Below are positions 7,404-14,302 of a stretch of DNA of 47,298 nucleotides, piece after piece; the first letter of the stretch is position 1; each line of letters begins with the position of its first letter. The DNA is from JAJDIA01 sp031555145 (GTDB lineage: Bacteria > Bacteroidota > Bacteroidia > Bacteroidales > Tannerellaceae): contig JAVBUR010000031.1 in the NCBI GenBank assembly GCA_031555145.1, positions 1 to 47,298 of the forward strand, read 5' to 3'. The translations under genes were made by a program, and so were the position numbers. The notes under the pieces were generated by a model. That model had not been told where the DNA came from. It made no database searches and worked only from the letters and a program-made list of their open reading frames with translations.

Positions 7404-8195
7404 ATGAAGAAAGTTATTACCCTATTTGTCGCTGCAGCCCTCCTCGCAGGTTGCTCGAGTGTTCCTTTGACAGGAAGAAAGCAGGTCATGCTCGTATCCG
7501 ACCAGGAAGTCCTTACTTCCAGCCTCACGCAGTACAGCGAATACATGAAGACGGCCAAAAAGTCAACCAACAAAACGCAGACCGATCAGGTGGTGCGTGT
7601 GGGTAAGAAAATCGCTGCCGCTACCGAACAATATCTCAAAGACAATGGCTTGGCCGATGAAGTGAAGAACTATGCCTGGGAGTTTAACCTTGTGGCCGAC
7701 CCTCAGGTAAATGCCTTCTGTATGCCGGGTGGTAAGATTGTGGTGTACGAAGGATTGATGAAGATCATCTCTTCCGACGATGAACTTGCTGTCGTAGTAG
7801 GCCATGAAGTAGCCCACGCCGTAGCTAAGCACAGTAATGAACGCATGAGCCAACAGGTAATGGCCCAATACGGATCGGCCATCCTCGGCGCCGCCGTAGG
7901 CAACCAAAGCGCCGCTATACAGCAAGTTGCCGGTACGGTTTACGGCCTCGGCGCGCAGTATGGTGTGATGCTCCCCTTCTCCCGCAAGCATGAATCCGAA
8001 GCCGACTACATGGGTCTTGTCTTCATGGCAATGGCAGGTTATAACCCGCAGGTGGCTGTTACGTTCTGGCAGAAGATGTCGGCCGCCGGTAGTGGCACCG
8101 TACCCGAAATCCTGAGTACCCACCCCAGCGACGCCCGTCGTATCCAGGACATCCAGAACGAACTTCCGGCAATACAGAAGTATCAGAAGAAATGA
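7404..8195 (+). CDS. M48-family zinc metalloprotease lipoprotein
   Basis: A 263-residue lipoprotein with signal and lipobox LLAGC, Cys17. The zinc site is H134-E-V-A-H138 with a third ligand expected at E199 in the SEAD motif, as in M48 peptidases such as LoiP and BepA. These act on misfolded envelope proteins; the exact role here is not known. The length is typical for the short Bacteroidetes form without TPR repeats. The start at 7404 is set by the signal peptide and by a -7 element at 7359-7366. A strong terminator follows. Confidence 0.92.
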   Translation: MKKVITLFVAAALLAGCSSVPLTGRKQVMLVSDQEVLTSSLTQYSEYMKTAKKSTNKTQTDQVVRVGKKIAAATEQYLKDNGLADEVKNYAWEFNLVADPQVNAFCMPGGKIVVYEGLMKIISSDDELAVVVGHEVAHAVAKHSNERMSQQVMAQYGSAILGAAVGNQSAAIQQVAGTVYGLGAQYGVMLPFSRKHESEADYMGLVFMAMAGYNPQVAVTFWQKMSAAGSGTVPEILSTHPSDARRIQDIQNELPAIQKYQKK

Positions 8196-8226
8196 AGGGG
8201 AATGGTTAATTATTAACGATTAATAG

Positions 8227-8258
8227 AAAACGGGAGTCCTTTGTGGTTCCCGTTTTTT
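8227..8258 (+). terminator. Terminator after the M48 protease gene
   Basis: A 9-bp stem (aaaacggga at 8227-8235 with tcccgtttt at 8248-8256) is followed by a T run, 32 bp after the stop codon. Confidence 0.85.
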
Positions 8259-8286
8259 ATGGTGTTATAATTTTTGCCATCGGATG

Positions 8287-8313
8287 CAGTTGTCAAGAAA
8301 TCCTTGACAACTG
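8287..8313. repeat. Perfect 11-bp inverted repeat, TGTCAAG motif
   Basis: CAGTTGTCAAG (8287-8297) and CTTGACAACTG (8303-8313) are exact reverse complements around a 5-nt loop. A second, weaker inverted repeat with the same core (ATGTCAA at 8406-8412, TTGACAT at 8430-8436) lies before the end of the leftward AKR gene. They may be terminators of the converging genes or protein sites. Nothing else is seen in 8259-8444. Confidence 0.7.
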
Positions 8314-8444
8314 AGTTTTCGTTTAGTTCTCCATCTTGAAAAATATTCTTCAAATGCAAACTAATGTTTTGCTTCGTCGTCTGAAATAGTTCTGCAATCC
8401 CATATATGTCAAATTAACATTATTTTGTGTTGACATTATGTGGC

Positions 8445-9731
8445 TTATAAATCCCGGAATAGGCCGGCTGCCCGTTTCATGTTTTCGATGACGGGTACGC
8501 CGAAGGGGCATTTTACTTCACAGGTGCCGCATAAGGTGCAACTGGCACCGCTTTTCTTCATGGATTTGTAGTGTTGTACGATGCTTGGCGGGACATTTCC
8601 GGGATCCAATAAGGCCATGTCCAGGTACTTGATTGTCATGGCGATATCTATTTCGGCTTCGCAAGGGAGGCAGTGGTTGCAATAGACACATTTTCCGTTT
8701 CCACGGCCTGCGAAGCCTTTGATGATATCCACATAATTTAGTTCTTCGTCGGTGGCGGTGAGGTAAGAAACGGCTTCTTCCACTTCTTTGACAGACTGGC
8801 AGCCGATCAGGGCGCTTACCACTCCAGGGCGGGTCAGGGAATAATGGATACATTGGGAAACGGTCATTGCTTTTTTGAACGGAGAGTGTTCTGCTGTTAG
8901 CAGTCTTCCGCCACCCAAGGCTTTCATGACCGTGATGGCGATATCTTCTTTCTCGCAATACTGATAGATCTTTGCCCGTTCGGGGTCGATGGCGATGTAT
9001 TCCTGCTCAGATCCTTTTCCATAAAAAGTGCCTAAGGTGTTTGCATCGGCCGGGATCATATCAAATGCAGGATTACAGCTAAACATTAATACGTCGATGA
9101 GCCCGGTTCCCAACACTCTGTTGGCCACCTTAGGGTTATGCGAACTCATTCCGATAGACCGGATAGTACCTTTTTCTTTCAACTCTAATACATAATCAAT
9201 GATTCCGTTGGCATAATACTCGTCAACGATCTCATCCGAATCCAGAAAGAACAACATGCCTATATCGATATAGTCTGTCTTGAGGCAGGTGAGCAGTTGC
9301 TCGAAGTATTTTTTGCAAAGAGACAGGTCGCGGCTCATATCGTATTGGCCGTTTGCGCTGATTGATCCGATATGCCCCTGGATCATCATGTCTTGCCGCC
9401 GTTTCCCTAAGGCTTTTCCGATGTTTTTACGGATTTCTTCACCCGGCATGAATACGTCCATGATGTTGATGCCGTGATCCAATACTGCATCGATCACTTT
9501 TTTAACTTCCTTATAGGGCTTCTTTTCCAGGTGTTCGGCACCGAATCCGATGATACTGGCCGACATGCCTGTTTTGCCGATGGGGCGATACTTCATTTCT
9601 GCCAGAGGTCCGGTGATGGATGTGGTCTTTGTGGTATCAAAGATGCATCCTTGTAATGCTGTGGTTGCAAGTACTCCGGTGCCTAATTTCTGTAGAAAGT
9701 CGCGGCGATTTATTTCCTTTTTGATGTCCAT
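8445..9731 (-). CDS. Tat-exported aldo/keto-reductase-like ferredoxin lipoprotein, tetrad lost
   Basis: A 428-residue protein. It starts with a twin-arginine signal (NRRDFLQK, R9-R10) ending in a lipobox-like LQGC29. An aldo/keto reductase barrel follows (about 45-335), then a C-terminal ferredoxin part with C348, C351, C354, C357 and C398, C401, C404, C408. Aligned by eye with its neighbour, the AKR tetrad is mostly gone: Asp92 remains, but Tyr is replaced (G97), Lys by H120 and His by F161. It is thus unlikely to be an ordinary NADPH ketone reductase. It lies 12 bp after the second AKR gene and is last in the operon with the NapGH-like fusion. Function unknown; electron transfer from the membrane protein is inferred. 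Confidence 0.9.
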   Translation of the reverse strand: MDIKKEINRRDFLQKLGTGVLATTALQGCIFDTTKTTSITGPLAEMKYRPIGKTGMSASIIGFGAEHLEKKPYKEVKKVIDAVLDHGINIMDVFMPGEEIRKNIGKALGKRRQDMMIQGHIGSISANGQYDMSRDLSLCKKYFEQLLTCLKTDYIDIGMLFFLDSDEIVDEYYANGIIDYVLELKEKGTIRSIGMSSHNPKVANRVLGTGLIDVLMFSCNPAFDMIPADANTLGTFYGKGSEQEYIAIDPERAKIYQYCEKEDIAITVMKALGGGRLLTAEHSPFKKAMTVSQCIHYSLTRPGVVSALIGCQSVKEVEEAVSYLTATDEELNYVDIIKGFAGRGNGKCVYCNHCLPCEAEIDIAMTIKYLDMALLDPGNVPPSIVQHYKSMKKSGASCTLCGTCEVKCPFGVPVIENMKRAAGLFRDL

Positions 9732-9743
9732 GGGTATTTGATT

Positions 9744-11129
9744 TTATAAGGTTCCTTGTTTCAGCTGTTCTACAAATGCGTCGATGCGTTTTAATTCCTG
9801 CGGGATATTGATTCCCTGCGGGCATTCGGGTGAGCACTGGTTGCATCCGCTGCAATGGCTGGCCTGCCGCAATTTGGGTACGCTGCGGTCGTAGCCTACG
9901 AGGAAGGCACGTCGCGCTTCCCGGTAGTTTGCATCACCCTGGCTCTGCGGGACATTTCCATCATTGATGCATTTGTTATAGTGTAGCAGCACGCCGGGAA
10001 TATCAATGCCATAGGGGCAGGGCATACAGTATTTGCAGTCGTTACAGGGTACGGTGGGGTATTGGAGCATCAGCTCGGCTGTTTCGAACAGGAATGCTCT
10101 CTGCTCTTCGGTCAGCGGTGTTAAAGGCGAGTAGGTGCGGATATTGTCCTGCAAGTGTTCCATGTATGTCATTCCGCTCAGCACCGTAAGCACATTGTCG
10201 GGCGAACCTGCAAAACGGAATGCCCACGAGGCTGTGCTGGTTTCCGGGCTTTGTTCCTTGAGGCGTGCGACAATGTGTACCGGCAGGTTCGAGAGTCGGC
10301 CTCCCAGCAGTGGTTCCATCACTACAGCCGGAACATTATGCTTCGCAAGTTCGCCGTACAGATACCGTGCATTTACATTAAAGCCCGTTGCATGATCCCA
10401 GTCTGAGTAATTCAACTGTATCTGTGCGAAATCCCATTGTATTCCTAACGAAAGCAGATAGTCGAACGCTTCGATATCGCCGTGGAATGACCATCCCAGG
10501 TTACGGATCCGCCCCGCCTTCCGTTCTTCCAGCAGGAAGTCAAGTAGCCCGTTATCAAAAAAACGTTTCCGCAGATCATCCATTCCTCCCATTCCAATAC
10601 CATGAAGCAGGTAATAATCAATATAATCTACCTGTAAGTCCTGCATGGATTGCCGGTACATATCCACTCCGGATTCAAACGTACGTGGAAAACCGGCCCT
10701 GTGGCTGGACAGCTTGGTAGCAATAAAGAACTTCTCCCGCGGATGCCTTTTCAGTGCGATCCCCGTCGATTTTTCCGACCAGCCTTGTACATACACCGGA
10801 GCGGTATCAAAATAATTAACCCCATGTTCGATGGCATAATCAATTAATTCGTTTACGGCTTCCTGGTCGATTACATTCCCTGTACCATCCGGAGCAGGTA
10901 GTGTCGGCCAACGCATACAGCCATAACCCAGGAGCGATACCTTGTCGCCCGTATGCGGATTTACCCGGTATGTCATCTTATCCGTCGGAACCGGACCTAA
11001 TGTACCTCTTCCTGAACCGTCTTTAGACGAGCAACCCGTCATGGCCATTGTTGTCCCAGCAGCGCTTATCCCTACAATCTTCAGAAAATCCCTGCGGTTG
11101 ACACCATTATCTGTATGATCTTTTTCCAT
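9744..11129 (-). CDS. Tat-exported aldo/keto reductase with C-terminal 2x[4Fe-4S] domain
   Basis: A 461-residue protein with a twin-arginine signal (NRRDFLK, R12-R13) and lipobox MTGC33, so it is probably a lipoprotein on the outer face of a membrane. The AKR barrel keeps the full catalytic tetrad D108, Y113, K139 and H176. The C-terminus binds two clusters: C362, C365, C368, C371-P and C426, C429, C432, C436-P. NADPH is not expected in the periplasm, so the clusters are the likely electron source. It lies 20 bp after the NapGH-like gene and 12 bp before the tetrad-less AKR. AKR-ferredoxin fusions are common in anaerobes; pairing with an export signal and a quinol-linked donor is the notable part. 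The substrate is not known. Confidence 0.92.
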   Translation of the reverse strand: MEKDHTDNGVNRRDFLKIVGISAAGTTMAMTGCSSKDGSGRGTLGPVPTDKMTYRVNPHTGDKVSLLGYGCMRWPTLPAPDGTGNVIDQEAVNELIDYAIEHGVNYFDTAPVYVQGWSEKSTGIALKRHPREKFFIATKLSSHRAGFPRTFESGVDMYRQSMQDLQVDYIDYYLLHGIGMGGMDDLRKRFFDNGLLDFLLEERKAGRIRNLGWSFHGDIEAFDYLLSLGIQWDFAQIQLNYSDWDHATGFNVNARYLYGELAKHNVPAVVMEPLLGGRLSNLPVHIVARLKEQSPETSTASWAFRFAGSPDNVLTVLSGMTYMEHLQDNIRTYSPLTPLTEEQRAFLFETAELMLQYPTVPCNDCKYCMPCPYGIDIPGVLLHYNKCINDGNVPQSQGDANYREARRAFLVGYDRSVPKLRQASHCSGCNQCSPECPQGINIPQELKRIDAFVEQLKQGTL

Positions 11130-11149
11130 ATTCTATCCAGCTAAACGTA

Positions 11150-12670
11150 TTAAATCATTTTATGCATCTCATGTCCTTCTACATAGATCGCGGCATACGG
11201 ACGGGAAGGACAAAGGTTCTCACATGCTCCGCAGCCGATGCAAAGCTCATTATTGACAACGGGTATCTTGATTGATTTCTCGTCTGCCGGATCAGAAAGC
11301 ACCATGACGATCGCTGTCGTAGGACAATGACGGGCACAGTTGTCGCACGGCTGACCGTCTCTGATCGGCAGGCAGTTTGCCTTCACCCATACCGAATGGC
11401 CGATCTGGATCGACGATTTATCTTCCTTGCTGATCACCTTGATCGCACCTGCCGGACACACTTCCGAACATTTCACGCACTCCGGACGGCAATATCCCCG
11501 CTCATACGACATCTGCGGCTGCATAAACGTATTCAGTGAAGAAGACGGGCGCAGTACCCCGTTGTCGCATGCTGTCACGCACAACTGGCATGCCGTGCAA
11601 TGTGAACGCATATTCCGTGCACTCAACGATCCCGGAGGGGTCAACGGTGTTAATCTGTCGGGATTCTTCCGGTCTGCAATATCAGCCAGCCCGCCATCCA
11701 CTTTTACATCCGTAGCTTTCTCGATGATCTGTGCTTTGAGACCCGAGGCAATCAGGACGGCAGTAGCTGTAAGGAACCCCTTGCGGCCTTTGTCCACTTT
11801 ACTGCTCCCGGCCTGTTCTTTCACTTTATTTGCTACCACCGGTTTTGACTTTGCATAGGCAAACTTATATCCGATCGCACCCTTCTTACACTTCCCGATA
11901 CAGTTCATACAGGATACGCAACGGCTGTTGTCCACCTTGAATTCTTCATGGTTGATACACGCTGCCTTACAATTCCGGGCACAAAGGCTGCACTTGTTAC
12001 ACTTTTCTTCATCAATAGAAATACGGAACAGGGAAAAGCGTGACACAAAACCCAATACCGTGCCTACCGGACAAATCGTGTTGCAATATGTCCTGCCATT
12101 TCTCCATGCCAGTACTACGACCACAACCAATGTTACAGACGCCACAATTAGCGTCGGCAAACTCTTCAACCATACATCCGTCGAGTAAAACGCGTAACTG
12201 TCCATCCGCTCAGCCGCCGCTGCCAACAGATTATTTCCCCACTGCCATACCGGCATCAGCAGGTTGTTTGCAATACGACCGTAAGCCCCGTACGGATCAA
12301 GTAGCGCCACAAACGCATTTACCCCTGCGATCATCGCCACAATGAACACCGCCAGCACCCCATACCTCAGCCACGACTTCGACTTTGAATACGTGTAGGG
12401 CAACTTCTTACCTCTCCGCCCAAATCGGGCTGCAATGTCCTGAAACACCCCCATCGGGCAAATCACGGAACAGTATACCCGCCCGAAAAGCAACGTCAAT
12501 AAAGCCAAGAAAACGATTACCCCCACATTCAACGCCAGTACGGCAGGTAGGAACTGAACCTTAGCCAACCAGCCAAACCATGCATGCAGCGTCCCCGTAA
12601 AGTCCAGAAACAGCAAGGTGATCAATGAAAAGCTGATAGCGGCCAGTGTCAATCTGATTTTTCGCAACAT
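11150..12670 (-). CDS. NapH-NapG-like fusion, membrane iron-sulfur electron-transfer protein
   Basis: A 506-residue protein. Residues 1-210 hold four to five membrane segments and two CxxxCP motifs (C67-C71-P and C196-C200-P), as in NapH. Two [4Fe-4S] sites follow (C224-C234 and C251-C261). A Tat-like stretch GRKGFLTA and a hydrophobic run (about 296-312) then lead into a second half laid out like the periplasmic ferredoxin NapG, with Cys groups at 358-368, 394-405, 433-449 and 477-487. In Nap systems NapH and NapG pass electrons from quinol to a periplasmic reductase. No napA or napB is seen; the partners are the two exported AKR proteins just downstream. It is the first gene of the operon; no clear -7 element is visible, only a near match at about 12719-12726. 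Confidence 0.9.
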   Translation of the reverse strand: MLRKIRLTLAAISFSLITLLFLDFTGTLHAWFGWLAKVQFLPAVLALNVGVIVFLALLTLLFGRVYCSVICPMGVFQDIAARFGRRGKKLPYTYSKSKSWLRYGVLAVFIVAMIAGVNAFVALLDPYGAYGRIANNLLMPVWQWGNNLLAAAAERMDSYAFYSTDVWLKSLPTLIVASVTLVVVVVLAWRNGRTYCNTICPVGTVLGFVSRFSLFRISIDEEKCNKCSLCARNCKAACINHEEFKVDNSRCVSCMNCIGKCKKGAIGYKFAYAKSKPVVANKVKEQAGSSKVDKGRKGFLTATAVLIASGLKAQIIEKATDVKVDGGLADIADRKNPDRLTPLTPPGSLSARNMRSHCTACQLCVTACDNGVLRPSSSLNTFMQPQMSYERGYCRPECVKCSEVCPAGAIKVISKEDKSSIQIGHSVWVKANCLPIRDGQPCDNCARHCPTTAIVMVLSDPADEKSIKIPVVNNELCIGCGACENLCPSRPYAAIYVEGHEMHKMI

Positions 12671-12744
12671 GTTTGTCTATATTAGATGATCTGTTTGTAA
12701 GAATTGAGATGACTTGTCTGCAAATATGCCCCAATCCCTTTATA

Positions 12745-12781
12745 TAATAAGAAAGCCCATCCTCCAAAACGAGAGAATGGG
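12745..12781 (-). terminator. Leftward terminator after the antitoxin remnant
   Basis: A 9-bp stem with one G-U pair joins 12756-12764 and 12773-12781 around an 8-nt loop; on the minus strand it is followed by the T-rich CTTTCTTATT. It would end the leftward GNAT transcripts before the NapGH-like gene. Confidence 0.7.
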
Positions 12782-12806
12782 TACTCAAAGCGAAAAAACG
12801 AATAGT

Positions 12807-12966
12807 TTATGTGTGATGTTTGGATTCCCTGGCTTGCCGTAGTAAAAGACCTATTTTGAACCCTTCAAATTCGCGTTCCAGATTATCCCGGCGCTCTGTC
12901 CCAACCTCACCATATACACGGTCTTTTATATATTTCCAGTGTTTCAATTACTGGCTTTTTGCTCAT
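12807..12966 (-). pseudogene. Frameshifted, truncated HigA-type antitoxin remnant
   Basis: Reading leftward from the ATG at 12964-12966 gives MSKKPVIET; one base later the other frame continues as WKYIKDRVYGEVGTERRD and LEREFEGFKIGLLLRQARE, ending at a TAA at 12807-12809. This is the pattern found just before the helix-turn-helix in HigA/XRE antitoxins (GT..R...E..F...KIG...R.ARE.K.LTQ). A single extra base after the ACA codon explains the shift, and the protein stops where LTQEEL would begin, so the DNA-binding part is missing. No toxin gene is beside it; the gene upstream is a GNAT, 12 bp away. It is a clear decay product, too short for a normal gene call. Confidence 0.7.
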
Positions 12967-12978
12967 AAATGATGATGT

Positions 12979-13386
12979 TTATGTCCAAAGTGTTGTGATA
13001 AACATGGGGGTCTTTTCTTCTCCGACTTCGAAGCCGCAATGTTTATAGAATCCAATTTCTTTGTCGTATGCAATCAGGACGATCCGCAGATAGTCCTTGT
13101 AGCTTTCGGAAACCATGTTGACGAGTTTTTCTCCTATTCCGATATGCTGGTAGTCGGGCATGATTAAGAGGTAGTGTACATAGGCGGTCATTATGCCGTC
13201 GTCCAATACGTTTATGAGTCCAACCAGTTTGTTCCCATCCCAAGCGGTAAAGACAGAGGATGAATTTTTCATGGCAATTACCAGTTTATCGGGATAGTTT
13301 CCGGAAGACCAGTTGACGGAGAGGAAGAGGTCTCTCAGTTCTTCTTCCGAGAATTCTTTGGTTGTTTTGTATTGGATGTCTTTCAT
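12979..13386 (-). CDS. GNAT N-acetyltransferase
   Basis: A 135-residue single-domain GNAT protein. The acetyl-CoA loop reads PDYQHIGIGEKLV near residues 77-89 and the C-terminal GFYKHCGFEVGE is typical of the fold. The substrate cannot be told from sequence; it may be a small molecule or a protein N-terminus. It lies 27 bp after a second, tandem GNAT gene in the same direction, and just upstream of the antitoxin remnant. The region is visibly more AT-rich than the arginine operon, which may point to acquisition. Confidence 0.85.
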   Translation of the reverse strand: MKDIQYKTTKEFSEEELRDLFLSVNWSSGNYPDKLVIAMKNSSSVFTAWDGNKLVGLINVLDDGIMTAYVHYLLIMPDYQHIGIGEKLVNMVSESYKDYLRIVLIAYDKEIGFYKHCGFEVGEEKTPMFITTLWT

Positions 13387-13413
13387 ATTGTTACGATTTT
13401 AATCCCTTTGATG

Positions 13414-14271
13414 TTATATCTTTTTTATCATTTCGAATTGTTTGCCTGCGATATCGATGTTCTTTGCTTTTAGGAAAGCAACGATAGAGATGCATGAGGT
13501 GTCTGTATTTATCAGTTTTGTTTTTACAGTTTTATTTAGCTTGCTTGCTTCATGGAGTAGGAGTGAGGCAATTCCTTTTCTTCTGAAGGGCTTATCGACA
13601 GCGATTTGGGTAATGTCTCCCGAATTGGGTTCGAAGATACAGTATCCTGCGAGTTTGTTGTTGATAAATGCTCCTAAGCTGGTAAAGTCGTTGCTCGTTC
13701 TGCGAATGGACTCAAAGCTGTTCTGCCAAGAGGGATGGAAGTCCCAGAACTCTGAGACGAAGGGGTGTTCGGCAATGCTGATCCTTTCAATGGAACAGGA
13801 TGTTGTACTGTCTTTTAGCTGATTGTTGATCTCTTCATTTGTCCAGAAGAAATAGTTAAGTTCACGTGTGACTTCAAAGCCGATGTTTCGGTAGACGGAG
13901 ACGGCTTTGGTGTTGTGTTGCAGCACTTCCAGCAGGTAATGGTTGATACCTGCTTCTTTTAAATAGGGGATAGAATATTCGAAGATATTTGTGGCCAAAC
14001 CTTGTCCGCGATACGCTGGAAGCGTTCCGGTACCTGTGTCGTAAGCCATTTTTATTCCGTTAAAGTCTCCGATTCCATTCAATGTGAATGCGACAATGGT
14101 AGAGCCTTCAAATGCGGCAAACGATAAAGCGGGGTTGAAACCACGCCTTTTCCACATGGTTTTCAGTTCTTCGGCGTTTAGCTGAATGTCGTAGTCGGCA
14201 AAAGCCTGACTGAATGCTTTGATGATCGTTTCAAAGTCTGTTGTTGCGAGTGATTTGATTTCCACTGTCAT
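13414..14271 (-). CDS. Tandem two-domain GNAT acetyltransferase
   Basis: The protein has 285 residues and two GNAT folds. The first half carries LPAYRGQGLATNIFEY (about 84-99) and the VYRNIGFEVTRE end motif; the second half carries VDKPFRRKGIASLLLHEA. The first domain has the better conserved acyl-CoA loop. Such tandem GNATs are common in Firmicutes and Bacteroidetes and mostly uncharacterised. It is 31 bp downstream of the MutS-like gene and 27 bp upstream of the single-domain GNAT, so the three may share a transcript. Confidence 0.85.
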   Translation of the reverse strand: MTVEIKSLATTDFETIIKAFSQAFADYDIQLNAEELKTMWKRRGFNPALSFAAFEGSTIVAFTLNGIGDFNGIKMAYDTGTGTLPAYRGQGLATNIFEYSIPYLKEAGINHYLLEVLQHNTKAVSVYRNIGFEVTRELNYFFWTNEEINNQLKDSTTSCSIERISIAEHPFVSEFWDFHPSWQNSFESIRRTSNDFTSLGAFINNKLAGYCIFEPNSGDITQIAVDKPFRRKGIASLLLHEASKLNKTVKTKLINTDTSCISIVAFLKAKNIDIAGKQFEMIKKI

Positions 14272-14302
14272 AATAACTACTCCTTATGATTTTGGGAAAA
14301 TG

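Noticed and set aside
11150..12670. Rnf or NosR complex subunit
   Set aside because: There is no FMN-binding domain and no other Rnf or Nos gene; the Cys order fits NapH plus NapG better.
12807..13386. GNAT toxin with XRE antitoxin pair
   Set aside because: The GNAT lacks marks of the TacT type, and the antitoxin fragment is frameshifted and belongs to the HigA type, whose partner is a HigB/RelE toxin.
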